From contig JAVMKO010000009.1 of assembly GCA_032164245.1 (NCBI GenBank), positions 82,688,712-82,752,711 of the forward strand: 64,000 nt of DNA, in the 5' to 3' direction. Source of the stretch: Sternotherus odoratus. Its lineage: Eukaryota > Chordata > Testudines > Kinosternidae. Below are positions 24,401-37,960 of this stretch, piece by piece; within the stretch, counting starts at the first letter, position 1, and every line of letters starts with the position of its first letter. The translations under genes and the position numbers were made by a program. The notes below the pieces were generated by a model, which was not told where the DNA came from, searched no databases, and worked only from the letters and a program-made list of their open reading frames with translations.

Positions 24401-26283
24401 GATTGTGAGTTGAAATAGAGGAAAACTTGTCTCTCTTCCAGTCTGTAGATAAAAAATGAGGAGGGAGGGGACGAGATCTCCTACCTTTAAAAGTTTGAAG
24501 GGCAGCCTATGTACTTTAAGAGACTGTTTAATTTTCAAGAGATCTAGGCGATAGGAATTTACACCCCAGTCACTCTCTGTTAGGCATATTTGAAATTTTT
24601 CCCAGGCTGACCTGAAATACTCAGTTTAATTCACTGGCTACAGTAAATCCTTGTTTCCTAAATCATCACATTGTAAATGTGAATCATGTTTTTATAGGAG
24701 AAGTTTAGGTATGCAAACATTTAAGGTTGTTTTTCTTTAATAAAAATGAATTGTATCTGCTGTTTGTGTGTGTTTAATTAAATTCCAGTTACCACACCCA
24801 ATGCAGCAAATTATGAAGAAAAAAAGTTAATTCTCTAGTAAATAAGCAATAAATCATTCATCATTTTCTAGCATACTAAATATGTACAATCAATAAGAAC
24901 CTGAACTTATTATAATTGCTTCAATAAATGCAGATAGTTATACTGTACCCTGGTAGATAGCATCCGCCCCCAAGTACCCAATCTAGTTGTAAATCAGTGT
25001 TTTAATGGTTATATCAACCAATGAGAATGCACCTTTAATTAGAAAAGAAGTGAAGTACAAATGGAAAAGTGGATTAAAATAGAAGATTTAAATTTAAATC
25101 AGCCAGGCTCTCTGTGTTCTGTATTACTACAGTAGGTCTGGGGTCCTCTCTCCTGCTAACTTATTCCCAATCTTGGCTACATATCACAGATGTGGGAGTG
25201 TTTTATTATTTATTAGAAGTGACCCGAGTTTTAAATTATATTGTGTGAATTTCTGAACCTCTCTGGAAACTGTGAGGCTTTCTTGTTCAGAAAATACCAT
25301 GGCTTTTTTTTTTAAACACCAGGGACCAGTGGAATGCAGTAATATGAGACTCGTTTTGCAAAGGAAAGTTGTAAAGACCAGATTAAATTGCTCAGCACAG
25401 GTATGGTAGAGTGTGTGAGGAGATTGAGAATCCTATCATTGTTTGCTTAAAGCCAGTTATACGAAGGCTGCTGTTAGCTGCTTGTTCCTGTCATTCTTGA
25501 CTACTGTTTACAAAAGAGCTGTATTTATATAGGTCATTGTAGTGCTCTCACTGGAAGTAATTCTTGTCTGTTTTGGGGCCATGAGAATGGATTTTGAGCT
25601 GTGCTTGGCATTGTGCCATTTTTACTAATTTAAGCTGTGTTATGTACTGCGTTTACTCAATGCTCGCCTGGCCCTTATCCGTGTCTCGCAGATCGAATTC
25701 CCCCAAGCATGAAACATGACACGGTCCTAATCCTGGTTGTGAAACTGTGTGGTAGGACCGTGCCAACCCTACACCTTTTTGTACTTGGCACAAATAAGGT
25801 GGGCTCTTTCTATTTCTCAGCCAAGATGTAAGGGTTTGGCCTAAAGCCGGTTGAAATCAGTACAGTATTAGACTTTCCTAATAGCATAGTGAAGCCTCCT
25901 GGTACTAAATGTGGTCTAACTCTAGATTGTGCTTCCATGTGGACATGTGAGGAGTGGGGTGAGGAAAGTAGACTCTCCTATTACCAGTGCTTCTAGGGAC
26001 AATGGCACCTACCTCCCGGCCACCCCGCAATGTCCCAGGAACAATGTTCAGTGTATCTTATTTAAAGGTTGTTGCAATTGTCGCTGCTCTATTGTACCCA
26101 AAGTCCTCACTGCTGACAGTCGCAAGAGCTCTTGTGTACGAACCGTGCTAAGGTGCATTGTATATAATAGCAGATGTGGGCTAGACATGTCCCTGCCGTG
26201 GGTCAATGCCTTATTATTGACGATAAAATGGGAAACCCTGCTACTGTACCGCAAAGGTAAATAACGCCCTGCCGAGCAGCTTC

Positions 26284-26422
26284 ATTGAATAATGGGAATG
26301 GTGAACCGCGGGCCCTGGGAGCTGTGGGGGCCGTGCCTGCAGCCGGTCAACGTAAACAAAATGTCTCGCGGCCCGCAATCGGATTACCCTGATGGGCCGC
26401 ATGCCGAAGATTGCTGACCTCT
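26284..26422 (-). mobile_element. hAT-type nonautonomous element, end fragment
   Basis: Reverse-complemented, the fragment starts CAGAGGTCAGCAATCTTCGG, a hAT-like terminus (CAGNGGTNNNCAA type), and continues into 'ggccgcgagacattttgttt' and a GC-rich stretch. The other terminus is missing, so the copy is truncated near 26284. Confidence 0.55.
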
Positions 26423-27768
26423 GTCTTAGTGAGTCAAAATTTCAGCTGGGGGCACAAGTGTGCCTTTAAGAACATTGCACACCTTTTGCACCTGCAAACC
26501 TGGACGTGCTCATGGGTAACTGCCAGAGCAGCTCTCCCTGTGTGAAGGCCAGCTGGGGTTTTGCGGGCACGCGCAATGTGTGTGGAGATTTGTGGCAGTA
26601 ACTTAAACACCTAATGACCTGGGGTTTTTCCTCCTGATTTTTCTTTTGGGAGGCCACAGCAGAGATATATACATTCTCTGGGATCTGATTTCCTGCCTAA
26701 CACAAGTCCTAGGGATTCTCTGAATTAATTCCATGAAGTATCCAGTTCTGCGACACAATCTGCATTTATCCAGTGGCAGAATATGGCTCTCAGTAATCCT
26801 GCTAAACATGTAGGTCTCATGCTTTGACTAATAGCACATGGCTGCTTGGATGACTTTGAGGATGCAAGTCCCACTGAAGTCAATAGTGGGTGAGGGCAGC
26901 AGTACAGTGTTCCATTCGTGCACTATCAATTGAAGGATTAGGGCCAACAGTTCCTTTCTCTAAATTGAAAATCCTGAAGTATTACAACCCCTCCCCCCCG
27001 TGCATAACATGTCAATTCTTCAACTCCTTACGGAGTTGGACACTTCTGTGAAATTCAGTTTTTCTTAATACTCGAGTGACTTTTTTATTCAGTGAAGGCG
27101 TGTTTGAATGATTGAAACACAAAAGAAAGAATTGAATCCCGCAAGCTGATTGCCTTGCAATCGTCACTGAAAAAAGATCGGCTGGTGAGGTTTTTTTTTT
27201 TAAAAAAGTTTATGTTTAAATGTTGCTGCTGCCCAGCTAAGACTTTTTTTATGTCCAAACCTGAGCCCAGAGCAAACGTTCGTAAGTGGAGGTATCCGCT
27301 GTTCAACAGGTTTATAATGGAAGTGCTGACAAATCTTAACTATACCATTGCAAATTGCTCAGCTTTGATGCTCTAGCTGCGTCTGAGATAAATATCTCTT
27401 GCCCTGAAGTGATTTAACAATGTTTAAATGAAAGTTTCTCTGTTACATTTATCAGCACACAAGAATATACCTGGAAGCAAACAGTAGTATTTACCGTATC
27501 CTATACGTATGATTAGTTTTTAGACACCGTTGTCATATCGAATTATAAAATGCCACAGGGGTACTCTGTGAAAGTGCGGGGCTCTGTTTAAATGCTAACT
27601 GTTCATATTGTTTATTATTAATTTTGGACACACATTTTTGTAGCCATTGTTCAAGTTATCAAGGATAATGACAGGCAGTTTTTATTTAATTATCATTGAG
27701 TTCTCCATGATTTCAACTAATTTAATCTCCCACATACATAGACCTGGATTCAGAAAGGTGCTTAAACA

Positions 27769-27786
27769 TCTCTCTCTCTCTCTCTG
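27769..27786. repeat. (TC)n microsatellite
   Basis: A run of nine TC units with no further structure. It directly follows a fragment of the 'cttaa' palindromic repeat family. Confidence 0.9.
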
Positions 27787-28064
27787 TCCCCAAAACGCTA
27801 GGTGTTTGAAGCAGTCCACTGTGTATAAACACTTAGAGTCGCTGGGCCAGCTTCTTGCTTCTCAAATGCTTTATAGAGCAGTGCTCAGAGTTGCCATCTT
27901 CTTCTTTGCTTTTCCTCCTCCTCGCTATCTCGTCCTGCACTAGGACGGTGATAGAAGATTCTAGAACTCCCCCTGACAGCATTCAGGCCCTGATTCGAGA
28001 ACGGTCCAGCAATGGCATGTCCGTGGCCGGGTGAAATGAAGCACATGTTTCATCCCACCAAAGT

Positions 28065-28195
28065 CAGTTAGGAGTTTTGAAAATTTTATCTGCAGTCATT
28101 TCGGAGGCTGAGCCATATTGATTTTCGGAGGGATTTAGATTCTTTTGAAAATGGGTTTTAGGCTCCTAAGTGACTTAGGAGCTATTAAAATTTTG
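28065..28195. repeat. Dispersed repeat with 'cctaagtgacttaggag' motif
   Basis: Contains the palindromic core CTCCTAAGTGACTTAGGAG next to 'ttgaaaatgggtttt'. Related pieces are at 32455-32640 and 55612-55790, all with 'ttttgaaaatggga...' and 'cctaagt' motifs. No recognised coding. Family unnamed. Confidence 0.45.
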
Positions 28196-29034
28196 CAATA
28201 ACTAATCATACATTTGCAGAAAGGTGATTTTTACAGGGAAGTTGAGAACTCTTCTGGTAACTGTGCTGAATACAATGCAGTTGCCTGACTAGCTTACTTT
28301 GAGTGCTTTGATGTCCTCACTTAAATAGTTGATGGTTTGCCAATATTAGCGTTCTCCCTTTTTAAAATTTTTGCCATAATTTGAGCCTAAAAATGTCCCC
28401 CCTCTGACATGCTCTTAAAAATTCTTTATTGTTGCTTTGTCAAGAAAACACATTGTCATGATGGGTGTATGTATGTGTGTGTATGTATGGACATGTGCTT
28501 TTCTTCTATTTATTGCCTTTTCTGGTTAAAAGTACAGCTAGCACTTCTTCCCCTTGCAGATCATTAATTTTGTTCGTGAATATAGGGAAGGATGATGATA
28601 ATCAGTGTATGTCTGGACTTCCTGCCACACATAAAGACCATCAAAGATTTTCAGAACAAATAAACCTCAAAATATGCAGCCCAAACACTGCTTAAAGTTT
28701 ATGTATTATCTGCTGTTGAAAGCACAAAAGAGGAAATAGGTCTGGGTATTCTTATACAGCTAATAGTTGGTTTCCTCTGTGATTTCCTACCTTGGACCTG
28801 CATTGTAAGTTATTTTTAGCATTAAAGCAGATGAAGTCTAGGCGAAGGGGAAAATGTTGATTTGACACAAATTAATTAGTCAACCTAAATATCTCTTTTT
28901 TGTATTTTCCCATAACTCTAAGTTTTCAGAACCACCCCAGTAGAATAGAAAGCAACCAACAAATCACAAAACGTGCAGTACAAACATAGGGGATTAATGT
29001 CTTGGGACCTAGAAACAGAGAAGAAGTTTATTGG

Positions 29035-30069
29035 TCTATAAGATGGATAGAAAACTGGCTAGATCGTCGGGCTCAGTGGGTAGTTATAAACAGCTTGATG
29101 TCTAATTGGCAGCCAGTATCAAGCTGAGTGCCACAGAAATCAGTCCTGGGGCTGGTTTTGATCAACATCTTCTTAATGACCTGGATGATGGGATGGATTG
29201 TACCCTCAGCAAGTTTGCGGATGTCACTAAACTGGGGTGAGTGGTAGATAAGCTGGAAGGTAGGGATAGGGTCCAGTGTGACCTAGACAAATTGAAGGAT
29301 TGGGCCAAATGAAATCTGATGCGGTTCAACAAGGACAAGTGCATAGTTCTGCACTTATGGTGGAAGAATCCGATTCACTGCTTCAGGCAGAAAAGGACCT
29401 GGGAATTAGAGTGGATGAGAAGTTGGATATGAGTCAACAGTGGTCCCTTCTTGCCAAGAAGGCCAATGGTATATTGGGCTGTATTAGTAGGATCATTGCC
29501 AGCAGATCGAGGAAAGTGATTATTCCCCTCTATTCGGCACTGGTGAGGTCATATCTGGTTTATTGTGTCCAGTTTTGGGCCCACTACTACAGAAAGGATG
29601 TGGACAAATTGGAGAGAGTCCAACCGAGGGCAACAAAAATGATTAGGGGGCTGGGGTACGTGACTTACGAGGAGAGGCTGAGGGAACTGGGATTGGTTAG
29701 TCTGCAGAAGAGAAGAGTGAGGGGGGATTCAATAGCAGCCTTCAACTACCTAAGGGGGGTTCCAAAGAGGATGGAGCTCAGCTGTTCTCAGTGGTGGCAG
29801 ATGACAGCACAAGAAGCAATGGTCTTAAGTTGCAGTAGGGGAGATCTAGGTTGGATATTAGGAAACACTATTTCACTAGGAGGGTGGTGAAGCACTGGAT
29901 GGGTTACCTAGGGAGGTGATGGAATCTCCATCCTTAAAGGTTTTTAAGGCGAGGTTTGACAAAGCCCTGACTGGGATAATTTAGTTGGGGATTGGTCCTG
30001 CTTTGAGCAGGGAGTCAGACTAGGTAACCTCCTGAGGTCTCTTCCAACCCTAATCTTCTATGATTCTAT
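29035..30069 (+). mobile_element. CR1 LINE fragment, best preserved copy
   Basis: A 5'-truncated CR1. It keeps the end of the reverse transcriptase: catalytic-site relic KFADVTKLG (29211 onward, FADD changed to FADV), then an open stretch at 29300-29750 with [48 protein letters not shown] and [17 protein letters not shown]. The frame shifts after GVPKRME near 29775 and the remainder continues in another frame. The 3' end has 'cagactaggtaacctcctga' and finishes CTTCTATGATTCTATT at about 30069. Not functional. Confidence 0.9.
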
Positions 30070-30394
30070 TGTGCTGTTATGAAGATGGTTTTGTGGTTAA
30101 AGTACAGGCTTAGGAAGAATGGTGTCTATTCCTGTTGAAGTCTGTGGCAGATGCTGAGAGCTGAAGGAGGTCAACATCTTTGAAAATTAGGCCACTCATT
30201 CTGGTGCCTTTAGACAGCCACCTCTGAACATTTTAGCTGGTCAACACTGCCAAATCTAAGCATTCACAATTCGGAGTCAGCCCTCCTATAAGCTAGGCGA
30301 CTTCAAAACAATAATAATGTGGGGTTCTTTTTATTTGCCTGAAGATTTTTGAGTCTATGGGGTTCACATTTTCAAGCCTTTCTTCTTAGCCAGG

Positions 30395-30480
30395 AGAGCT
30401 GGAAAGTTAATTTTTGAAAAGGAAAGTTGAGATTTTCATGTAAATAACAGGACTCCAGGAGCTGGCACTTTTTGTAAAAT
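30395..30480 (-). repeat. 'AGCTCCTGGAGTC' dispersed repeat, fragment
   Basis: Contains 'gactccaggagctgg' after 'gagattttcatgtaaata'. It is the minus-strand form of the family seen more fully at 51695-51905 and 54205-54410. Confidence 0.5.
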
Positions 30481-32454
30481 AGCAAAGATTCTTGATGAAA
30501 TTGAAGAGTTGGCAATGCTGCCGTTGTGTTCATGAGGGCCAAATCTTGGTCTCTTTGGGCAGACTGAAAAGTTCAGGGAGGAAATGAAAAGAGATGAAGA
30601 GGGAAGTGGAGCTAAGTTGTGCAGGGCCTTACAAGCAAGGATGTGCTGCTTAACTGTGGGATACGAAAGTGTGGGAATTTCTATTCACATTGTAAATATA
30701 ATACACTTTGGAGCAGGGATAAAGATGAATACTTATGCCTTACAATAGCGCTCTAATTGTGAAGCCTTATCTAAAACAAAAAGAGCAGGAGACTTGCCAT
30801 TCTGCACTAGGATTAACTCATGGATGAATTGCTGGAACATCAAGGTAAACAAAAATCCAGATGGATAAATGCAGCAGAATTTGGCTTACATCTATTGCAG
30901 GTACCATCAGGAAGCAAAGCAAGCATATATCCTGAAAAAAAGGTATACAAAGGCCACATGGAAATATCAACTTTTTCTCCTAAATATGCTTATCAATATT
31001 AGGAGCTTTTTTGATTGATAGATCCCAAATTGTCTGTATTACCCCAGCCACCACTTAAAGGCAGCCACTCTTGCAAGAGCGGGTAGCAATGTTTACGACA
31101 GAAAATGAACCAATCTGAATTGCAGATGGGGCAAAATTTGGATACAGATTTGGAAGTGTTAGTGTTGGTGGGTGCACATTGAAAGATTTGGTACAAGCCT
31201 ATATGTGGCCTTAATCAAATGAAACGGCAGGGGGGGGATTTCAGGTACTCAGAATTTAATCGACTGAGCTGCAATTACTTGGCGTGTGAGGCGGTTTCCT
31301 TGGAATCCTGATGGGAAGATCGTGAAAGTGCAGAAACGAGAGTTACTGTTTTGGTGTCAATGGCACCACTGAAACGTGCTTAACGCTGGCCTCAATTGGT
31401 CGGGAAAGTTGCATGGAAACTAAATTCAGAAATACTAAATTAAAAGGATTTCTGCAGGCAAGGATGACAATGTCTTCTGTTGTCGCACATGGTGATTCAA
31501 AGGTATTTTTGGAGCTGTCGGCCAAGGAGCCTACTGTTCACACAATGGTAGTGATGTGATTTTTACCAGCATTCGTTAGATGCTGATTGTGCCTTTTAAA
31601 ACTTCTGTTTGACTAATCTTCCTTTTGAGATGGCTCTCCTGGTGATCTGCTAGAAGTGGCATCTCTAGGACCACAGTGCCAGCTGTGAGCAGCGACACAA
31701 CAGGGACTCTTATGAGTTTCCCTCTCTGCTAATAGTTAGATTTTTCTACACTGGAGTTTGTGAGAATCATCTAAGGAAAGCTCCAGCAACTGCTTTTAAA
31801 TTACGGCATCATTCAAGAAGTCTTTTTTCCATTAGAGCTTCTGAAATCAGTTTCTCTTTACAGTTGCTAGTGCAGGTTCCTTTATATTGCATTAGCTCAT
31901 GGAACTGTCAGTCAGCCATACCGCCACGATATTTTCCATTTCATTATCAGAAAGGTTTAATCTTCAAACTGCTCTGTAATTAATTTGTGCAGCTAGTTCT
32001 GTTCACTGCAAATGCGTTTGAAAAATGTGGGATGTTTCAGTGTTCTGTATACCAGCACCCATTCACTGCAATCCCTAGGTGGGTTTTTCGTGTCTGGTTT
32101 TGTTGGTCACTTTGTGGTATATATTGTAACATTACTGATGTAACAGGTAAGATATTAAAGCAATGTCTGCTAACCGAGCAGCATGAAAAATAAACTTGGT
32201 CTTTGGACATAATCTCAGTAAAATTTCTGTTGCTTCAAAAATATCTTGGATATGTTAAAATTATTTAGTTAAAGAAGTTTTGATCGTAATGATTTTCTTA
32301 AATAAATATGACAGCACCTTGCAAACATATTAAACTGTAAGACATTGATTTTGACCTATAAATTCCTCCTTTGTTTGGGCCCTGGCCAAAGTTGAGAGAA
32401 TAATGAGTGGAAAATTATTCGTGAATACTTTGGTGCAATCCAACATGTTGGTAT

Positions 32455-32640
32455 AACCTTTTTGGCACTTAAATCTTGAGTAAAAGTCTTTAAAGCCTCT
32501 AGGTGACTTAGGAACAGCAGTGCATACGTCACTTTTGAAAATGGGATCTATCCTCCTAAACATTACTGGCTCTTAAGTCACCTTTGAAAGTGGGACTTCG
32601 GCTGCTAGGTCACTTATGTGCTCTTGAAAGCTTTACCCCA
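32455..32640. repeat. Dispersed repeat, 'cctaggtgacttaggaac' type
   Basis: Carries 'cctctaggtgacttaggaac', 'cttttgaaaatgggatct' and 'aagtcacctttgaaagtggg', i.e. two head-to-tail motif sets of the family at 28065-28195 and 55612-55790. Confidence 0.45.
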
Positions 32641-35600
32641 TGTCTAGACTGAGGAAAGAGGTCATTGTTCATCCACCATTGGCTATCAACCATGACTTTG
32701 TCCCTAGCGTACACAGAGTTAATGCCTTTTAACAGGTGAGTATTAGTTGCAGTTAATCCTATGAGCCCCTGTCCAAAAGCTCGCTGATAATGCCATCATT
32801 CAAATACCCCCTTCCATTACCTCTTTCCTGGTTCCTGGCGAAATACACTCAATTCTAATGATCCTTCTTATACCCTCGTCATTTAGAGAAAACTAAAAGT
32901 GTCTGTCTGGCTCTTCAGAACAGAGCTGCAGAGATGGTGCAGTGCATCTGAATTTCCTGTGGCTCTTATTGGATTGATCTTACTTTTTCCTGTTAGTGCT
33001 GATGTAGTTGGGAAGAAAAAGGAAAGGAGTCAAACTGTGTTTATGACTCGTTTGTTGTGGTTGGGCATTGTACAATATAATGTTAAATTGTTTTTGCAGG
33101 ATACCACTGCTAAATGATGATTAAACCTGTCGGTATAAAAACAAACAGAGTGAGGTCTCTGATAACAGATGTGATTTTTAAATTTCCATCTTAATTTTTT
33201 TTGCTTCATTTACTAGCATTGTAAATGTCCCCATCCTTTTGAATAGAAGGGGTTCCGTCCTCTGAGCCCATGTTCCACTTGAATGGACTTGGCAGTGACA
33301 GCCACTTAAAAAAAAAAAAGTGTATTTCTTTTTTAGCAGTAGTTTTTAGAGGTGTCTCGAACACACATCATGGCCAGTGCATAAAAGTCCCTTTGTTGAA
33401 CTCAGTTGGTGCCCCATCCAATAACCATTGAAGCCAATAACAGTCTTTCCATTAACTTCAATAGGAGTTGGATCATGTCCTTGATGACATGCATATCTCT
33501 ACCAGTTTATGCGGTAAGAGTAAAAACATCTTCCAGAGGCTACTATATTTCAAGGGAGAGTGTGTCTTTCGCTTTTTAAATCAGGCATTAGGTGCAGTAA
33601 GTGTAAGGTGCTTGTAGGTTATAAACAGCAGGATGCCTTGCAAACGTTCCCAGCTAATGTCCAAAGGAGTCGATGAATTCACTTTCGTTTAATGCTTGTT
33701 TTTTGGATCTATGGGGTCGTGCCCTTTCCAGTGGCTAAGGAGAGTCAGACTATATTGCCCCACTGCTGCTTTACACTTAGACCCTGAGTGTTTCAGAAGC
33801 TCTTTTGTCCTAATGTGCTCTCATTTCGTGATACAATGTTAGCTTGCACAGCTGTAGACCATGCTAGAGACGGTGACTCTCTGTGATATAAAGCAAATAA
33901 AAATGTCAGAAATGAAGTGAATGTGGTTTTATTGCACAACTTCTTATGCGCTATCCAACTGCTTTCACCACATAAAACACGTTTTTTTCCGCATCTCGTA
34001 GTTGTATTTTATAGACGGAGACAATTTTGGCTCTCCCACCCCTGATCTCCCTCCTTCTTATAACATGATGTAGCTTGTGCATTCCTCCTCTTGCCCAGGT
34101 GGGAAAGACATTCCTCCATTCCCACTCAAAGAACCCATGGAGGAGGGGCTCTGATAGCCTAGCACCGGTCTCCAGTGAAGTACCTGGTACAGTCCTGTCC
34201 CAAGGACTTTCCCGAACCAAAGTCTCCTGTAGTCCTGGACTAGTTTGGACTAGTAACCTCCCAGGGCTGACCAGAATGACGTATTTAATGGCTCGTTTGA
34301 ATACTCTTGCAGCATCTGAGAAGCTTTATGATTTTGAAAGATTCAGTTACGTTGTCCAATCAACTCCAACACTCTGGTAATCCACTGTCTGTGACCAGAA
34401 TGTTCACAGTTGCTCTAAGACATTGTGAGCTTTTCATACCAGCTGCTTAATTCAGAGAGCATGAAAGCAAGTCAAAGAGACTCTTTCATTCTTCTTTTGG
34501 GAGGAAGAAGCAGCAGAAAGAGAACAGGAGAGAGGGAGGATTAAACAACTGGAGTAAAAAACAACTAGGGCTGAGAAGTAGACTCTGCAGGGGAGTGGAG
34601 GACCATAGTGGGAAGGGGCCAAAATGTTCAGCCTTGGGCACACAAGGCCATAGTTAGCCACCTAAGTATCTGGTCTGATTTTCAAAGGGGCTGAGCAGGT
34701 ACAACCTCACTGGAGCCAAGAGGGGCTGTCAAGGTCAGCTAATCAGGTCCGGTATTTAGATCTCCAAACTTTACCAAAGTTGTTTAAAATACGATCCCAG
34801 AGGAGATTCTGAATAACTAACTCATTAACTTCTCCCACCCAATTGTCCTACACATTAACAAGCATTCTCAGCCACCTTACCCCCAAATGCTCATCGGGGG
34901 TGTCAACTGACCAGTTTGAGTTCGGGGGGCTTGAAGGCAGAAAGCAAGTTTAGAGCCATGGATTCCTGAGGCAGCATGGTAGGGCGCCGGTCCCTTCCCT
35001 TTCACGCCAGCTGCACAGCTTGGAGCTCTAAACAAACCCAAGCTGTGTGTGACAACTAATATAGTCAACTTTTTATCCTTTCTCCTGGGGCTGGTGCGAC
35101 TATACTGGCTTATGTTTCTTAATTGCCCACATATACGGTACTTTTTAAAAAAAGGATATAGAGAATGTATTAGATGTTAATATAGCCACCCAACAACATT
35201 TCTGTGGTTCTCGTCCTAATAGGAGTGACCTCCCAAAACCTCTATTAATATACATTGCCTATTAAAATATAATAATAATTAGAAAAATATTCTACTTCCC
35301 TTTTGTGAATATTTTATCCCTGCTAAGATCTGCTGCTTTGGAAAGCTAGACTCATGTTCATGAATATCCATCTATTTATGCTTTTTACACTGAAACCTCT
35401 TTTGGCCTCATTATCTATGACTGTAATTTCCACTAAGAACTTCGTCTGAGGTCAATCACAGGGCATCTCTCGTGTTAGCTGCTCTGAGTTTACTTCCAAT
35501 GACAGTAATCCCCAGGAGTGCTGCTATCTTAAAATATAACTAACTCTGCCATTAGCAATGCTGCCAAATGCACCGAGAACAAAACAGAAATGCAAAAGTG

Positions 35601-37309
35601 GCTCTCAGCAATGCAAAAAGAGTATACTCTGAGTGGTACTGTTTTTTTCCTTTTTCCTCTCTAGAAAATGAAGTTCTGGGTAGCAATGAATTTTCCATTT
35701 AAATTAAAATTATCTGTAGGAATGACTTGCATTCAGCACTATAAAATGTTCTCTCACTTTCCACTCTGATTGTAAAGTGGTTTGCAAAAGTGTGCACGAA
35801 AGACACAACATACAAATATATTGAAATAAATGATGGGAAAACAATAAAGGTCGGCTTTCCAGTTATCCACAGCAGTGAGTCCGCAGACTCCCTGCTAACA
35901 GAACTCCTGGAATAATCTCTCTTGATTAGTGCCAAATGAGCTCTGAGTTTCTTTGGTGCCATTTTTCATCTCTAACCTGTTTTTGCCCACTAATGAACCC
36001 CGGGGGGTGCACAGTCTCCCCTCAGATGTGTGCAGGAGGGCAAAGTTTGCCTCTAACTGCATTATTTTGTGACGGGATCATTTGGTTGAGATGTGACTTC
36101 AGGAAGCTGGGGCTGTAGCCTACAGCTATTTTGGCAAAGCTATTTCCATTTTAAAAAGAGCAGCCGCTGAATTCAGCAATTATTTGGGCAGGTGTATCTT
36201 TCTAACCTAATCAGTTTTCACTCCTATTTCTCTAGCATTTTGGCTTCCTTAGTAGAAATAATGCAGTGCATGAGCCCAGGGCCTTGTGGTTAGGGACAGG
36301 AATGCATGGCATGATTTAAATTTTTGGCATTACTTCTTTGTAGAATTTATTTACTTCTAGACTGTATGTTGGTGAGATATTGAACTGAAAATTGAATGGT
36401 CTCTGTGACAGTGATTCCTTTGTATTGCTTTCATAACCAACTTATGCTGTTCTCTCTTACCAATAGGCTATGATAGGCTTTAAGGGGTCTGTCTAACGCT
36501 TTGAGGTGCTGAGGTGTCCTCCACCGCTTTTATCTTGCAATGACGATGGAACATCGTATAGGATCTGGCCCTGGATTCTTCAGCAGCTCTTTCCAATGGT
36601 GGCTATGGATTGCTAGATGCTGTTCTCCTGTTGCATCCCACCACTTTTTGGTTTTTATCTGAGATTGCAAGGAGGAAAACGGTGCCTATTTAGTTTGGTT
36701 GTCAAAGCTAAACTCTACTGAGGCTCTAAGCAACTGCAAGTGAGGACATCCAGTTGCAATAGCTTTCTTATGTCTTTCAGAATGGAAGAGAAATGTCGGC
36801 TGAAATAAAATAATCAAGAGTTAGCCTGGCACAGTGTCAAGCCCCTGAAAAGGCTGTGTCCTATCTTATTTGATCTTGTCAACCCAGTATAGAGAGAAAT
36901 AATTTAGGAATCTCTGGGGTAGAAATAGCCAACTTAGCATAAAAACGGAAGTTAGAGATGGCAATATCATTGTATCCATTGAAATCTATGGAGTTACAGC
37001 AGGGATGAAGCAGACCTAGTGTTTCTTATGTAAAGACAATCAAAGCCATTGAGTGGGTGCTTCTGTGTCACTCGTGATCCTGTATGAAAAGGAAAAAAAG
37101 TGTTTCTAAGGTTACAAGCTGGTTTTAGTGTTTAGCTCACCTCATCTGCCTTTAGACTGGCCGAGCCGTGCTGTATTCCCCTGGTACTGCTGCTCAGCCC
37201 TATGGAAATCAGTGGTGTTGCACAGGTACAGCGACAGTCATTTGATTCTTGTTCTGTTTGAATAGTGAAGCAGCAAATCTTGCCGGTGGATGTGAGCCTT
37301 GAGCTCAGT

Positions 37310-37680
37310 TGCCGTAACGGGAGCTTTGTGGTGGACTAGCCACCTGCCGGGAAGGGGTTAAAGAGCAGCCCCGGGCTCATTTAGCCGGGCGCCGCTATAG
37401 CCATGCTGCGTGTTTGTCATAAGAGGAGGAAACCCAGCAGCCGAGGGTTGTTGGCGAAGGACAGCAGACAGGCTGCCTTTGTGTGGGAGCCGGGGCCTGG
37501 CTCAGACCAGGGGCTGTGGGCGGATTGTGACCGGCTGGGAGGAGGTTGGGCTGGCCCAGACAATTTGGCTGGAGAAGAGCCATGGGAGCCGGTCCCCGAA
37601 TGGCAAGACGAGCTATTGGGACTGGGTGTCCGCCTGCCTGGAAGGGGCTGAGGCTGAGCCCGGCTGGACTTCGGGTTAAT
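37310..37680. repeat. GC-rich unassigned block
   Basis: A GC- and CpG-rich patch holding 'gccgggaaggggttaaagag' and 'gggcgccgctatagcc'. Overlapping open frames on both strands are all explained by composition. It could be part of an LTR or another dispersed repeat, but no ends or target duplication were found. Not a promoter of a visible gene. Confidence 0.3.
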
Positions 37681-37689
37681 GTGTTTTTG

Positions 37690-37960
37690 GGATTTGGACC
37701 AAGTGAGTCAGGGTCTGTCGACACTGCAAAAAAAAAAAACCAACCCCACAGCAGCGAGTCTCAGCACCTGGGCCAACTGTCTTAGCCTTGCGCGATGTGG
37801 TTAGCTATGTAGATATTCCCCCTTTGGCCAGAACCTCCCTTACCCTGCCCAGGCTCCGGCCTGTGCAGGCATGTCTACACTGCTATTTTTAGCTCCATAG
37901 TGCGATCCTGAGTGAGTTGACCCAGGCTCTGAGATTTGCTGTCATGTGTGGGTTTTGTTT
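37690..37960. mobile_element. Palindromic MITE-like segment
   Basis: The left part has 'gtctgtcgacactgcaaaaa'; the right part has 'catgtctacactgctatttt'. The motif TCTACACTGC is shared by a large group of reptile MITEs. An A12 run (about 37727) follows the left motif. Boundaries are approximate and no target duplication was seen. Confidence 0.4.

Larger units (their letters stand above)
21159..25114 (+). mobile_element. Old near-full-length hAT transposon
   Basis: The two ends share an AT-rich subterminal pattern in inverted orientation. The left has CAGGGCAGATAAAAATTGAT followed by ATTTAAATT-type sequence; the right, reverse-complemented, starts CAGAGAGCCTGGCTGATTTA and continues into repeated AAATTTAAATC. 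Candidate 8-bp flanks TGTACAGT and TGTTCTGT agree at 6 of 8 bases, so the target duplication is unproven. Between the ends lies a decayed hAT transposase (22940-24400), itself split by another element (23221-23486). About 4 kb suits an autonomous hAT. Exact ends are uncertain by several bases. Confidence 0.6.

Noticed and set aside
37395..37785. Four overlapping open frames suggesting a gene start with CpG richness
   Set aside because: All four frames are explained by GC content, there is no conserved protein, and the nearest start has no exon downstream.
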